Assembly (NCBI GenBank): GCA_964595625.1
Contig: CAZQQU010000009.1
Span: forward strand, 1 to 64,000
DNA length: 64,000 bases
DNA from: CAZQQU01 sp964595625
GTDB lineage: Bacteria > Bacteroidota > Bacteroidia > Flavobacteriales > Flavobacteriaceae
Direction of reading: 5' to 3'
Position 1 is the stretch's first letter. Each line of letters opens with the position of its first letter. A program made the position numbers and the translations under genes. The notes below the pieces were generated by a model. The model had not been told where the DNA came from and did no database searches. It worked only from the letters and a program-made list of their open reading frames with translations. Shown here piece after piece: positions 54,707 to 63,116 of this stretch.

Positions 54707-55060
54707 GTATTATGCTTTAAAAAGGGGCTTTACATTCTCATTCATTTCATTTGGCAGCTTGAATTCTACAATATAAAAACCTCAATTCTCATTCGAATCA
54801 CCTATATTACAATCAAAGCTACAAATAATTTCACCTACTACAATCCGCCAGTAAAACGAGTGAATAAGCTGAAATGAATATTCTGGGATTTTAGTACGAT
54901 GGGCGTTCCCCTTTTTCCCGATGAAATCGAGAAAAAGGGTCGGGCTTTTCGTTGCAATCTTTTAAAAGATTAAAAGGATTTCCACTACAATCCCTAACGC
55001 AAGACCTCTATGATATATCCAAAATCAGGCGTTTGGGGAATGTCTGAGTATAAGCAATAA
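54707..55060. other. Intergenic region with a repeat-like element
   Basis: About 350 nt between rny and the dehydrogenase gene. The right part (54901-55000) is the palindromic element described separately; the left part is AT-rich with no gene seen. Confidence 0.6.
54901..55000 (-). repeat. Flavobacterial-type intergenic palindromic element
   Basis: Read on the minus strand, the element starts GCGTTAGGGATTGTAG and ends GGGAACGCCC. GCGTT and AACGC at the ends (55000-54996 with 54907-54903) can pair. Inside are GGATT/AATCC (54989-54993 with 54976-54980), a perfect 16-nt palindrome (54956-54971), and a 9+4-bp hairpin with a GAA loop (54909-54939). The conserved words GGATTTCC, CGGGCTTTTCG and GGGCGTTCC are ones I recall from dispersed intergenic repeats in flavobacterial genomes. 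Only one copy is visible here. It lies 60 nt after the rny stop. Confidence 0.6.
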
Positions 55061-56626
55061 TTATTTAGCGATATTAATGGCTCGAGTTTCTCGAATTACA
55101 GTCACTTTAACTTGCCCGGGATACGTCATATCCGTTTGAATTTTTTGGGAAATTTCAAAAGATAAACTAGCGGCCTTTTCATCACTAACTTTATCACTTT
55201 CTACCATCACCCGCAATTCTCGACCGGCTTGAATAGCATAGGCTTTATTCACCCCGTTAAAAGAAAGGGCGATATCTTCCAGATCTTTTAAACGCTGGAT
55301 GTAGGAATCCAATACTTGACGACGGGCTCCGGGACGAGCACCACTAATAGCATCACACACCTGAATGATAGGTGAAAGCAAGCTGGTCATTTCTATCTCA
55401 TCGTGGTGCGCTCCAATGGCATTACATACCTCGGGTTTTTCACCGTATTTTTCAGCCCATTGCATTCCTAATAAAGCGTGAGGTATCTCGGTTTCAGTAT
55501 CTGGCACTTTACCGATATCGTGTAACAAACCGGCACGTTTAGCCAATTTAGGATTGAGCCCCAATTCGGCTGCCATAATTCCACAGAGTTTCGCCACTTC
55601 TCGGGAGTGTTGTAATAAGTTTTGACCATACGAAGATCGGTACTTCATACGCCCCACTATTTTTATTAACTCGGGGTGTAAACCGTGGATTCCTAGGTCA
55701 ATCACGGTACGTTTTCCTACCTCAATAATTTCTTCTTCTATTTGCTTGGTGGTTTTTTCGACCACTTCTTCAATACGAGCTGGGTGAATACGTCCATCAG
55801 TAACCAAGCGATGTAGCGATAATCGGGCAATTTCTCGTCTCACCGAATCAAAACAAGATAAAATAATAGCTTCGGGAGTATCATCAACTATAATTTCTAC
55901 ACCCGTAGCAGCCTCTAAAGCACGAATATTCCGCCCTTCTCGACCAATAATACGTCCTTTTACATCATCGTTTTCTAAGTGAAAAACGGAAACTGTATTT
56001 TCGATAGCTTCTTCGGTTCCGACTCGTTGTATGGTATTGATTATAATCTTTTTTGCTTCTTGTTGCGCGGTCAGTTTGGCCTCTTCAATAGTACCTTGAA
56101 TAAACGCCATGGCGTCGGTTTTGGCCTCTTCTTTAATTGTTTCTAAGAGTTGTTCTTTAGCTTCGGCAGCTGTCAGTGAAGATATTACTTCTAATTGCTC
56201 AATTTGACTGCGGTAGAGTTTATCTACTTCATTTTGTTTTTTCTCTAATACTTCGATTCTACTGGTGTAATCTTTCAACTTATTTTCAAACTCTTGATTG
56301 AGTTTTTTGTTGATTGATAGCTCATTAGAGACCTGAGATTCTTTGTCCCGAATACGTTTTTCAGCTTCGGCAATTTTTTTATCTCTGTTTAAAATTACCT
56401 TCTCGTGTTCGGCTTTTAATTCGATAAATTTTTCTTTGGCTTGAAGAATTTTATCTTTTTTAATTGCTTCTCCTTCGGTTCTGGCTTCTTTTAAAATAGT
56501 GGCCGCATTTTTTTTGGCTGTTTTAAGTATGTGAGATGCATTGTTTCTCTCTAACATTTTAGCTATCAAAAAACCGATAACTATACCTAAAACACCAATG
56601 GCCAGAATTAAAAATATACTATCCAT
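55061..56626 (-). CDS. rny: Ribonuclease Y
   Basis: RNase Y is a membrane-bound endonuclease that starts mRNA decay. The 521-aa protein has an N-terminal membrane helix (about 4-24), a long charged coiled coil (about 28-195), a KH RNA-binding domain (GRIIGREGRNIRALEAATG) and an HD hydrolase domain with the metal pair in LLHDIGKVPD. Length and order are standard. It follows the 6S RNA candidate and zapA on the same strand. Confidence 0.97.
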   Translation of the reverse strand: MDSIFLILAIGVLGIVIGFLIAKMLERNNASHILKTAKKNAATILKEARTEGEAIKKDKILQAKEKFIELKAEHEKVILNRDKKIAEAEKRIRDKESQVSNELSINKKLNQEFENKLKDYTSRIEVLEKKQNEVDKLYRSQIEQLEVISSLTAAEAKEQLLETIKEEAKTDAMAFIQGTIEEAKLTAQQEAKKIIINTIQRVGTEEAIENTVSVFHLENDDVKGRIIGREGRNIRALEAATGVEIIVDDTPEAIILSCFDSVRREIARLSLHRLVTDGRIHPARIEEVVEKTTKQIEEEIIEVGKRTVIDLGIHGLHPELIKIVGRMKYRSSYGQNLLQHSREVAKLCGIMAAELGLNPKLAKRAGLLHDIGKVPDTETEIPHALLGMQWAEKYGEKPEVCNAIGAHHDEIEMTSLLSPIIQVCDAISGARPGARRQVLDSYIQRLKDLEDIALSFNGVNKAYAIQAGRELRVMVESDKVSDEKAASLSFEISQKIQTDMTYPGQVKVTVIRETRAINIAK

Positions 56627-56647
56627 TGTTGGTTGTTTTTGATGAAT

Positions 56648-56813
56648 AAAAAAGCCTACATTATTAGCTTAAGTTGTAAACTCCTTGTAAGACAAGTTTA
56701 GGGCTAACAAAATGCTCGATAATCTTTCTAAACGAAAGCGCGCTCTTACATAGTTGACTCACCCTTCCGAATGGAATTGTGTTGAGTTTACCAAATTTTG
56801 TAATAATGTAGGC
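56648..56813 (-). ncRNA. ssrS: Candidate 6S RNA between zapA and rny
   Basis: 6S RNA folds like an open promoter and binds RNA polymerase. On the minus strand GCCTACATTATTA (56813-56801) pairs perfectly with its complement at 56666-56654, a 13-bp closing stem followed by six T. Inside, GTAAACTC pairs with GAGTTTAC (56784-56791 with 56676-56683), and TGTAAGA with TCTTACA (56744-56750 with 56686-56692), leaving unpaired stretches between and a CTTTC/GAAAG hairpin at 56724-56738. The size (about 160 nt), rod-like fold and position after zapA, as in E. coli, support 6S. No promoter of its own is clear; it may be processed from the zapA transcript. Confidence 0.72.
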
Positions 56814-56841
56814 AGTACTATTATTGTATTTATAAGAACAT

Positions 56842-57132
56842 TTACCCCAGCTGTTCACTGACCAACTGGTGTAGTTTTTTTAGTTTGTTTTGTACCTCTT
56901 CGTTGTCCATTTCCTTAGAAACCTCTTTTTGCTCTACTTGTGCTGCAAATTGCAAAGCACACATGGCTAATACGTCTTGTTTATCTCTTACCGCATAATT
57001 CTCTTCATAACGCTTAATCATTTCTTCTATTTTTTTTGCTGCTCGTCGCAATCCTTCTTCTTGGGAAGGATGTATCTGTAAGGGATACAGCCGATCAGCA
57101 ATAGATAATTTTATTTTAAGTGTTTCTGACAT
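56842..57132 (-). CDS. zapA: Cell division protein ZapA
   Basis: ZapA promotes FtsZ ring assembly at the division site. The 96-aa protein (from MSETLKIKLSIADR at 57132; the frame opens eight codons earlier) has the ZapA N-terminal strands (PLQIHPSQEEGLRRAAKKIEE) and a C-terminal coiled coil. It starts 5 nt inside the end of the upstream coiled-coil gene, so the two are coupled. The 6S RNA candidate follows. Confidence 0.93.
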   Translation of the reverse strand: MSETLKIKLSIADRLYPLQIHPSQEEGLRRAAKKIEEMIKRYEENYAVRDKQDVLAMCALQFAAQVEQKEVSKEMDNEEVQNKLKKLHQLVSEQLG

Positions 57133-57136
57133 ACTT

Positions 57137-57427
57137 TTAGCCGGAAAGCTGTGCAATACAACTATCTATTTCCCGGATTAATGTGTTTATTTTTAGCTTG
57201 GTTTCACGTTTAAATTGTTCACTGCCTAACATCGCATTAGACACTCTTAATGTTTCGGCTTCTTCTTGAAGTTGATTCAACGTATGGATGGTTTCAGAAT
57301 GCAACTGCCGTTCCCGTGCTAATTCTGCGACCAATTCTTGGTTAAGTTGACTTAATTGTTGGTTTTTATTTATTAATTTTTCAACCTTAACAAACAAAGA
57401 ATCAACTATTTCAGAATAATTACCCAT
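57137..57427 (-). CDS. Small coiled-coil protein upstream of zapA
   Basis: The 96-aa protein is a long coiled coil over most of its length (INKNQQLSQLNQELVAELAR, HTLNQLQEEAETLRVS), with no membrane segment. It resembles ZapB-type division proteins in shape, and its coupling with zapA suggests a partner at the division ring. No family is certain from sequence alone. A TTG-20 nt-TAACTTTG promoter precedes it. Confidence 0.8.
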   Translation of the reverse strand: MGNYSEIVDSLFVKVEKLINKNQQLSQLNQELVAELARERQLHSETIHTLNQLQEEAETLRVSNAMLGSEQFKRETKLKINTLIREIDSCIAQLSG

Positions 57428-57455
57428 TAAAAGTGTTATTTCAATGCTAATTCTA

Positions 57456-57486
57456 CAAAGTTACTATTACTCTGTTAATTTTACAA
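57456..57486 (-). promoter_or_regulatory. Promoter of the coiled-coil/zapA unit
   Basis: On the minus strand TTG (57486-57484), 20 nt, TAACTTTG (57463-57456). Predicted leader 24 nt. Confidence 0.6.
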
Positions 57487-57682
57487 CTGTTTTTAAAAGT
57501 ATTTTAAAGAAATCTAAACCGGTTTTTTAGAATAAATTCTTCTGTTCGCCACCCTTCACCGATTTATTTATCAATTCACTTTTATGTATTTAAGTTTCAA
57601 GTAATAAACAACTGTTAACAAGTTTCATTTTATTAGAATGCAATTAAGTTTTATTTTTATGCCTGAAAAACTTGCATAATTC

Positions 57683-58456
57683 ATGGGAAAAATAATTGCA
57701 GTAGCCAACCAAAAGGGAGGTGTAGGTAAGACCACCACATCTATTAATTTAGCAGCTTCATTGGGTGTCTTAGAAAAAAAAGTCTTGTTGATCGATGCTG
57801 ATCCACAGGCCAATGCCACTTCTGGTTTGGGAATTGAAATCCATGCCGATATACAAGGGACTTATCAATTGTTAGAACACAGTGTTACAGCCGATCAAGT
57901 TATCGTTCCCACCAATACACCGAATTTGGATATTATTCCCTCACACATAGATTTGGTAGCTAGTGAAATAGAATTAATCGATCAAGAAAACCGCGAATAT
58001 ATGTTGAAGGAGGCCATCACGCCTCTAAAATCATCTTATGATTATATCATCATCGACTGTGCCCCATCGTTAGGATTATTAACTCTAAACGCCCTTACCG
58101 CAGCCGATGCCGTAATCATACCTATACAATGCGAATATTTTGCATTAGAAGGTTTGGGTAAACTATTAAACACCATTAAAAGTGTTCAGAAAATTCACAA
58201 TCCCCAATTGGATATAGAAGGCTTGTTACTCACTATGTACGACTCCCGACTGCGACTCTCCAATCAGGTGGTGGATGAGGTAAACAAACATTTTGAAGGG
58301 ATGGTTTTTAAAACAATCATTCAGCGGAATGTACGTTTAAGTGAGGCTCCCAGTTACGGAGAGAGTATCATTATGTACGATGCCGGGAGCAAAGGAGCCA
58401 ATAATTACTTAAGTTTGGCAGAAGAATTAATACAAAAAAACGAAACCCATGGCTAA
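57683..58456 (+). CDS. parA: Chromosome partitioning ATPase ParA
   Basis: ParA moves ParB-bound origins apart. The 257-aa protein has the deviant Walker A KGGVGKTTTS near residue 11, the Walker B DADPQANATS, and the IDCAPSLGLL signature. Short length without an N-terminal HTH indicates a chromosomal Soj type. It overlaps parB by 8 nt and leads the operon parA-parB-DUF5683-dapB-lepB. Confidence 0.97.
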   Translation: MGKIIAVANQKGGVGKTTTSINLAASLGVLEKKVLLIDADPQANATSGLGIEIHADIQGTYQLLEHSVTADQVIVPTNTPNLDIIPSHIDLVASEIELIDQENREYMLKEAITPLKSSYDYIIIDCAPSLGLLTLNALTAADAVIIPIQCEYFALEGLGKLLNTIKSVQKIHNPQLDIEGLLLTMYDSRLRLSNQVVDEVNKHFEGMVFKTIIQRNVRLSEAPSYGESIIMYDAGSKGANNYLSLAEELIQKNETHG

Positions 58457-59351
58457 AGCCACAAAAAAACAGGTATTAGGTAGAGGACTTTCGGCGATTT
58501 TAAACGACCCGGACAACGATATTAAATCAGTCACCGACAAAGGTGCCAAGCAATTGGTGGGCAGTATCATTGAATTGGAAGTCAATAGTATTGAAGTAAA
58601 CCCCCATCAACCACGGACTAATTTTAACGAAGAAACCTTGCAAGAATTAGCTTCTTCCATCAAAGAATTGGGAGTAATCCAACCCATTACAGTTCGTAAA
58701 TTGGGTTTCAATAAATACCAATTAGTATCGGGAGAGAGAAGATTACGCGCCTCTAAGTTGGCCGGTCTGACCACCATACCGGCTTATATACGTATTGCCG
58801 ATGATCGGGAATCGCTTGAAATGGCGCTCGTTGAAAACATCCAACGGCAGGATTTGGATCCTATGGAAATTGCTTTTTCCTACCAACGCCTGATTGAAGA
58901 AATTAACCTCACCCAAGAAGAACTCAGTGTTCGGGTAGGTAAAAACCGAGCTACTATTTCAAATTACTTGCGGTTGGTGAAGCTCGACCCGATTATTCAA
59001 TACGGTATGCGGGATGGTTTTATAAGCATGGGCCATGGGCGCGCTTTAATTACCATTGAAGACCCGGCCGAACAATTAGCCATATACGAGAAAATCATTA
59101 AAGACTCCTTATCCGTAAGAGAAACCGAAAAACTCGTACGCGAACGTCAGCAATCTTTAACGTCCTCACCCACCCCAAAGAAAAAACCTGCTTTGCCGAT
59201 ATATGCGCAAGAAACCATGCAGGAATTTTCACAACATTTAGAAACACCGGTGGCCATACAACTCACGGCTTCGGGTAAGGGGAAAATGATTATTTCGTTT
59301 AAAAACAAAACCGATTTGGAGCGTATTACTAAACTATTAAAGGGTGAGTAA
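58449..59351 (+). CDS. parB: Chromosome partitioning protein ParB
   Basis: ParB binds parS sites near the origin, spreads along DNA with CTP, and stimulates ParA. The 300-aa protein has the N-terminal region with NPHQPR, the GERRLRASKLAG arginine-rich motif, a helix-turn-helix (LTQEELSVRVGKNRATISN) and a C-terminal dimer domain. No canonical parS (TGTTNCACGTGAAACA) was noticed here. The next gene starts inside its 3' end. Confidence 0.97.
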   Translation: MAKATKKQVLGRGLSAILNDPDNDIKSVTDKGAKQLVGSIIELEVNSIEVNPHQPRTNFNEETLQELASSIKELGVIQPITVRKLGFNKYQLVSGERRLRASKLAGLTTIPAYIRIADDRESLEMALVENIQRQDLDPMEIAFSYQRLIEEINLTQEELSVRVGKNRATISNYLRLVKLDPIIQYGMRDGFISMGHGRALITIEDPAEQLAIYEKIIKDSLSVRETEKLVRERQQSLTSSPTPKKKPALPIYAQETMQEFSQHLETPVAIQLTASGKGKMIISFKNKTDLERITKLLKGE

Positions 59352-59919
59352 AACGGTATTGATATGGGGTCTTTTTTTTTGTCATTGGCTCATCCAAGCG
59401 CAAGAAACAGATAGTTTGGAGGTAACCAAGAGTAACGAAATTTTATATACCCAAGAGGTTATTAAAGAAGCTTATGACCCTTTAGCCCCCTCACAAGCTG
59501 CATTCTACTCGGCTGTTTTACCGGGGTTGGGCCAGGCTTATAATAAAAAATACTGGAAAATTCCAATTATTTATATAGGCATTGGCACCTCGATTTATTT
59601 GAGAATAGACAACGAAAAGTCGTACAACCGGTACCGAGATGCCTATAAAAGAAGACTCGCCGGTTATACTGATGATGAGTTTCAAGGAGTATCTGACGAA
59701 ACCCTTATTCGAGCGCAACGTCGCACCAAACGAAATATGGATGTTAGTACGGCGGTGGCAGTGGGTTTTTATTTACTCAACATCATCGATGCAAATGTGG
59801 ATGCACACTTAAAACAATTTAATATTTCAGACGATTTGAGCCTTTCCCCACATATAGATATTGATTTAAGCGGAGCAACCAATAACTACGGTTTTTCCTT
59901 AAAATTTGATATACCATGA
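59344..59919 (+). CDS. DUF5683 protein
   Basis: The 191-aa protein starts with GTG inside the parB end. A signal-like segment (LIWGLFFCHWLIQAQ) precedes the DUF5683 core: SAVLPGLGQAYNKKYWKIP with hydrophobic stretches, NRYRDAYKRRL, and a second membrane-like segment. The function is unknown; family members are frequent after parB in Bacteroidota. It overlaps dapB by ATGA, so it is coupled to it. Confidence 0.9.
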   Translation: MSKTVLIWGLFFCHWLIQAQETDSLEVTKSNEILYTQEVIKEAYDPLAPSQAAFYSAVLPGLGQAYNKKYWKIPIIYIGIGTSIYLRIDNEKSYNRYRDAYKRRLAGYTDDEFQGVSDETLIRAQRRTKRNMDVSTAVAVGFYLLNIIDANVDAHLKQFNISDDLSLSPHIDIDLSGATNNYGFSLKFDIP

Positions 59920-60632
59920 AAATTGCACTGTTAGGCTATGGTAAAATGGGTAAGACTCTCGAGAGTTTGGCTCAACAAAAACAACATCAAATCGTTTATA
60001 AAACCAATCAAACTCCGGAAGTCGAACAATTAGTACAAGCGGATGTAGCCATTGAATTTTCGGTTCCCGAAGCCGCCTTTTCCAATATCACTACTTGTTT
60101 TAAAAAGGGTATCCCAGTGGTATCTGGAACCACGGGTTGGCTTGCCCGCTTAGATGAAGCCCTAACACTTTGTAAGCAGTACAACGGAAGTTTTATTTAT
60201 GCCTCTAATTTTAGTATTGGGGTCAATATTTTTTTTGAACTCAACCGAAAATTGGCAGAGCTGATGAATAGTCACCCCGAATATCAAGTGGCTATTGAAG
60301 AAATTCACCACACTCAAAAACTAGATGCGCCCAGTGGAACAGCCGTTAGTTTGGCGGAGCAAATTATTGAAAACAGTAGCTACCGGGAATGGAAGCTGCA
60401 AAACTTCCCGGAGGAATTAATGGAAGCTACGCAACTACCCATAACGGCTCTTCGAAGGGAAGATGTAAAAGGAACCCATACGGTCTCGTATCAGAGTTCC
60501 ATAGATACTTTGAGCATCAAACATGAAGCACACAGTCGCGAAGGTTTTGCTTTAGGTGCTTTGCTAGCTGCCGAGTGGTTGCAAGATAAAAAAGGGATCT
60601 ACAGTATGAAAAATGTACTGGGAATCGGGTAA
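59916..60632 (+). CDS. dapB: 4-hydroxy-tetrahydrodipicolinate reductase
   Basis: DapB makes tetrahydrodipicolinate for lysine and meso-diaminopimelate. The 238-aa protein has the NAD(P)-binding start MKIALLGYGKMGKTLE, VSGTTGW, the catalytic EIHHTQKLDAPSGTA and SREGFALGAL. It is slightly shorter than the E. coli form. It overlaps DUF5683 by 4 nt and precedes lepB by 35 nt. Confidence 0.97.
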   Translation: MKIALLGYGKMGKTLESLAQQKQHQIVYKTNQTPEVEQLVQADVAIEFSVPEAAFSNITTCFKKGIPVVSGTTGWLARLDEALTLCKQYNGSFIYASNFSIGVNIFFELNRKLAELMNSHPEYQVAIEEIHHTQKLDAPSGTAVSLAEQIIENSSYREWKLQNFPEELMEATQLPITALRREDVKGTHTVSYQSSIDTLSIKHEAHSREGFALGALLAAEWLQDKKGIYSMKNVLGIG

Positions 60633-60667
60633 TATTAATATCTTTGGAAGATTAAAATAAATAACGT

Positions 60668-62398
60668 ATGACAATAACACAGTGGTTTATCTTTTTTTTA
60701 CTACTACAAGTTATTCACTTTTTAGGAACTTGGAAATTGTATCAACGAGCCGGCCGACAAGCTTGGGAAGCTGCGGTACCTATTTATAATGCCGTAGTCT
60801 TAACTAAAATAATCAACCGCCCCTGGTGGTATGTACTACTGTTGTTTGTCCCCATCGTTAATCTTATAATGTTTCCGGTTTTTTGGGTAGAAACCCTCCG
60901 AAGTTTTGGGAAAAATAAAATATCCGATACCTTATTAGGGATAATTACCTTGGGCTTCTATATTTATTATGTCAACTATACCCAAGAGGTGAGCTATATT
61001 CCCAACCGCAGTTTAAAAAACAAAAGTAAATCGGGGGAATGGGTGAGCGCCATTCTTTTTGCAGTGGTAGTGGCTACCATTGTACATACCTATTTTATAC
61101 AGCCTTTTACCATACCCACACCTTCTTTAGAAAAAACACTTTTGGTAGGCGATTTTTTATTTGTCAGTAAAATGCACTACGGAGCGCGTACCCCCAAAAC
61201 AGCGGTTGCGCTACCCATGGTCCATGATACCATACCTTTGATTCAAAAGAAATCGTACTTAAACAAACCGCAGTTACCTAGTTTTCGATTTCCGGCTTTT
61301 GAAACTATTGAAAACAACGATATAGTCGTTTTCAACTGGCCCACCGATACAGTTCCTTATTTTGGATACCGCGGAACCGACACCTATATAAAACCCATCG
61401 ATAAGAAATCTAATTATGTAAAAAGAGCGGTGGCCATACCGGGTGATACCCTTGAAATTAAAGCGGGTACAGTCTATATCAATCATAAGGAATTGGAACA
61501 ACACTCAAGGCAGTACAACCAGTTTTTACATGCCTTGGAGTTACAAGATATGAATGCCTTAAACAAAATAGTAGCCGATTACGGAATTACCGAGTATGGT
61601 TCTGGTTCTATTTTTAGCATGAATACCGAATACTGGGACAATCCCTCGGTGATTCAATATTTATCTGATCCAAAGAATAATCTCCATGTATCTCTGCTTC
61701 AAAGAGACAGTTCGCACGTACTATTTTCAGGTAAACTTCCGGCTAACATTTATCAAAGTTTGGGTGTTCAACCGGTTTCTAATATGGTATTGGCAAACAT
61801 GACCGAACAAATGGCTCAAAAAGCCCAGGAAGATCCTCGAATCAAACAAGTAATTCGTTATACTTTTGGACCTCAGGTAGATATATTTCCTCACGACAAT
61901 CGCTGGAGTCAAGACAATATGGGACCGTTAGTACTTCCCAAACAAGGTATGACCGTGTCTATCAATATCGAAAACATCCCTTTATACCAGCGACTCATTG
62001 AGGTTTATGAGGGTAGTGAAATGGGCATTGACAATCAAATAACCCTTTCGGGAAATCAAGTGCTACTGAATGGCCAGCCATTGACTCAATATACCTTCTT
62101 ACAAGACTACTACTGGATGATGGGAGATAACCGCCACAATAGTGCTGATAGCCGGATGTTTGGTTTTGTTCCCGCCAATCACATTGTTGGCAAACCTGTT
62201 TTTATTTGGTTGAGTTTAGACCCCACCCAATCCGGATTTAATAAAATTCGTTGGGATCGGATGTTTACTACCGTGGGAGGGGACGGCGAACCGGTATCTT
62301 ATTTCAAACATTTTCTAATAGCTTTAGGACTTTGGTTTGCCTTCGATTATTTTTACTTGCGCAAAAGAAGAGGAAACAAACGGCAAGAAAACGACTAA
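60668..62398 (+). CDS. lepB: Signal peptidase I with an N-terminal DUF5684-like membrane domain
   Basis: LepB cleaves signal peptides at the outer face of the inner membrane. The 576-aa protein has an N-terminal membrane part (about 1-110, AAVPIYNAVVLTKI, resembling DUF5684), the catalytic Ser153 in IPTPSLEKTL, the general-base Lys near 253 in NYVKRAVAIPGD, and the C-terminal MMGDNRHNSADSRMFG. A roughly 200-residue insertion lies between the two catalytic blocks. The size is usual in Bacteroidota. Its end overlaps the convergent Crp/Fnr gene by 4 nt. Confidence 0.96.
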   Translation: MTITQWFIFFLLLQVIHFLGTWKLYQRAGRQAWEAAVPIYNAVVLTKIINRPWWYVLLLFVPIVNLIMFPVFWVETLRSFGKNKISDTLLGIITLGFYIYYVNYTQEVSYIPNRSLKNKSKSGEWVSAILFAVVVATIVHTYFIQPFTIPTPSLEKTLLVGDFLFVSKMHYGARTPKTAVALPMVHDTIPLIQKKSYLNKPQLPSFRFPAFETIENNDIVVFNWPTDTVPYFGYRGTDTYIKPIDKKSNYVKRAVAIPGDTLEIKAGTVYINHKELEQHSRQYNQFLHALELQDMNALNKIVADYGITEYGSGSIFSMNTEYWDNPSVIQYLSDPKNNLHVSLLQRDSSHVLFSGKLPANIYQSLGVQPVSNMVLANMTEQMAQKAQEDPRIKQVIRYTFGPQVDIFPHDNRWSQDNMGPLVLPKQGMTVSINIENIPLYQRLIEVYEGSEMGIDNQITLSGNQVLLNGQPLTQYTFLQDYYWMMGDNRHNSADSRMFGFVPANHIVGKPVFIWLSLDPTQSGFNKIRWDRMFTTVGGDGEPVSYFKHFLIALGLWFAFDYFYLRKRRGNKRQEND

Positions 62399-62979
62399 AA
62401 CCCCTCGGTTACTAGTTCTTTACGAATTCGGCTGAGCGAAGTCGGAGTTATTCCCAAATAAGAAGCAATACTTTTTAAAGGAGCATTTCTCAAAATTTCG
62501 GGATGTTGTGTTTGCAATTCCATATAGCGTTGTTTAGCCGAATCAGTAATCATCGAAATAGAGCGTTGTTTTAGTAAAAATAAGCTTTCAGACATCCAAT
62601 CTCTACCCCATTCGGTCAATCCTTTCATCGAATGAAAAAGTTGTTGAAAAGTAGTTAAATCTATGGCATAGCATTCGCAATCGGTAAGAGCTTCAAAATT
62701 TTCGACAGTGGGTATACGATGAAAGAGTGAGATCACATCAATAGCAATTTGATTGCTCCCAAAAAAATTGACCGTAATTTCATTGCCATTATAATCGTGT
62801 ACAAACGAACGAATCAACCCCTTTTCTACACAGTAATAGTGATTAGAAATTTCGCCTTTTTCTAATAATAATTCACCTTTTTTAAAATGAACCAATTGAT
62901 GGGCCTCGATGATAGTATGGAGTTCTTTTTGACTGAGTAAAGGATGGCTATAAAGGGTTATCAAACTTGAAGGATACAT
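62395..62979 (-). CDS. Crp/Fnr family transcription regulator
   Basis: The 194-aa protein has an N-terminal cyclic-nucleotide-binding-type beta-roll (LLLEKGEISNHYYCVEKGLI) and a short C-terminal winged helix (IASYLGITPTSLSRIRKEL). The canonical cAMP-contact Arg motif is not obvious, so the ligand is unknown. It carries no Fnr-type cysteine cluster. It is convergent with lepB and upstream-divergent from tilS. Confidence 0.9.
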   Translation of the reverse strand: MYPSSLITLYSHPLLSQKELHTIIEAHQLVHFKKGELLLEKGEISNHYYCVEKGLIRSFVHDYNGNEITVNFFGSNQIAIDVISLFHRIPTVENFEALTDCECYAIDLTTFQQLFHSMKGLTEWGRDWMSESLFLLKQRSISMITDSAKQRYMELQTQHPEILRNAPLKSIASYLGITPTSLSRIRKELVTEGF

Positions 62980-63089
62980 GTGGTGGTTTTTTGATTTTAA
63001 ATAAGTTGCGAAGAAACTTATTTTTTTTAATACCCGCTAAAGTAAAAAAAATCAATAAAGCGATTCCTTTAAAATGTGTATAAAAGTGC

Positions 63090-63097
63090 TATTTTTG
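63090..63097 (+). promoter_or_regulatory. tilS minus-7 box
   Basis: TATTTTTG; predicted start at 63102, leader 15 nt. Confidence 0.5.
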
Positions 63098-63116
63098 GAA
63101 ATTTAACCCCCCATTT

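Noticed and set aside
54626..54877. 83-codon plus-strand frame next to the hydroxyacid dehydrogenase
   Set aside because: It lies largely antisense to the dehydrogenase start and has no family-like features.
56664..56858. 64-codon minus-strand frame between rny and zapA
   Set aside because: It overlaps the paired arms of the 6S candidate and has no recognisable protein features.
57683..59351. parS sites near parAB
   Set aside because: No match to the TGTTNCACGTGAAACA type sequence was noticed in the window.
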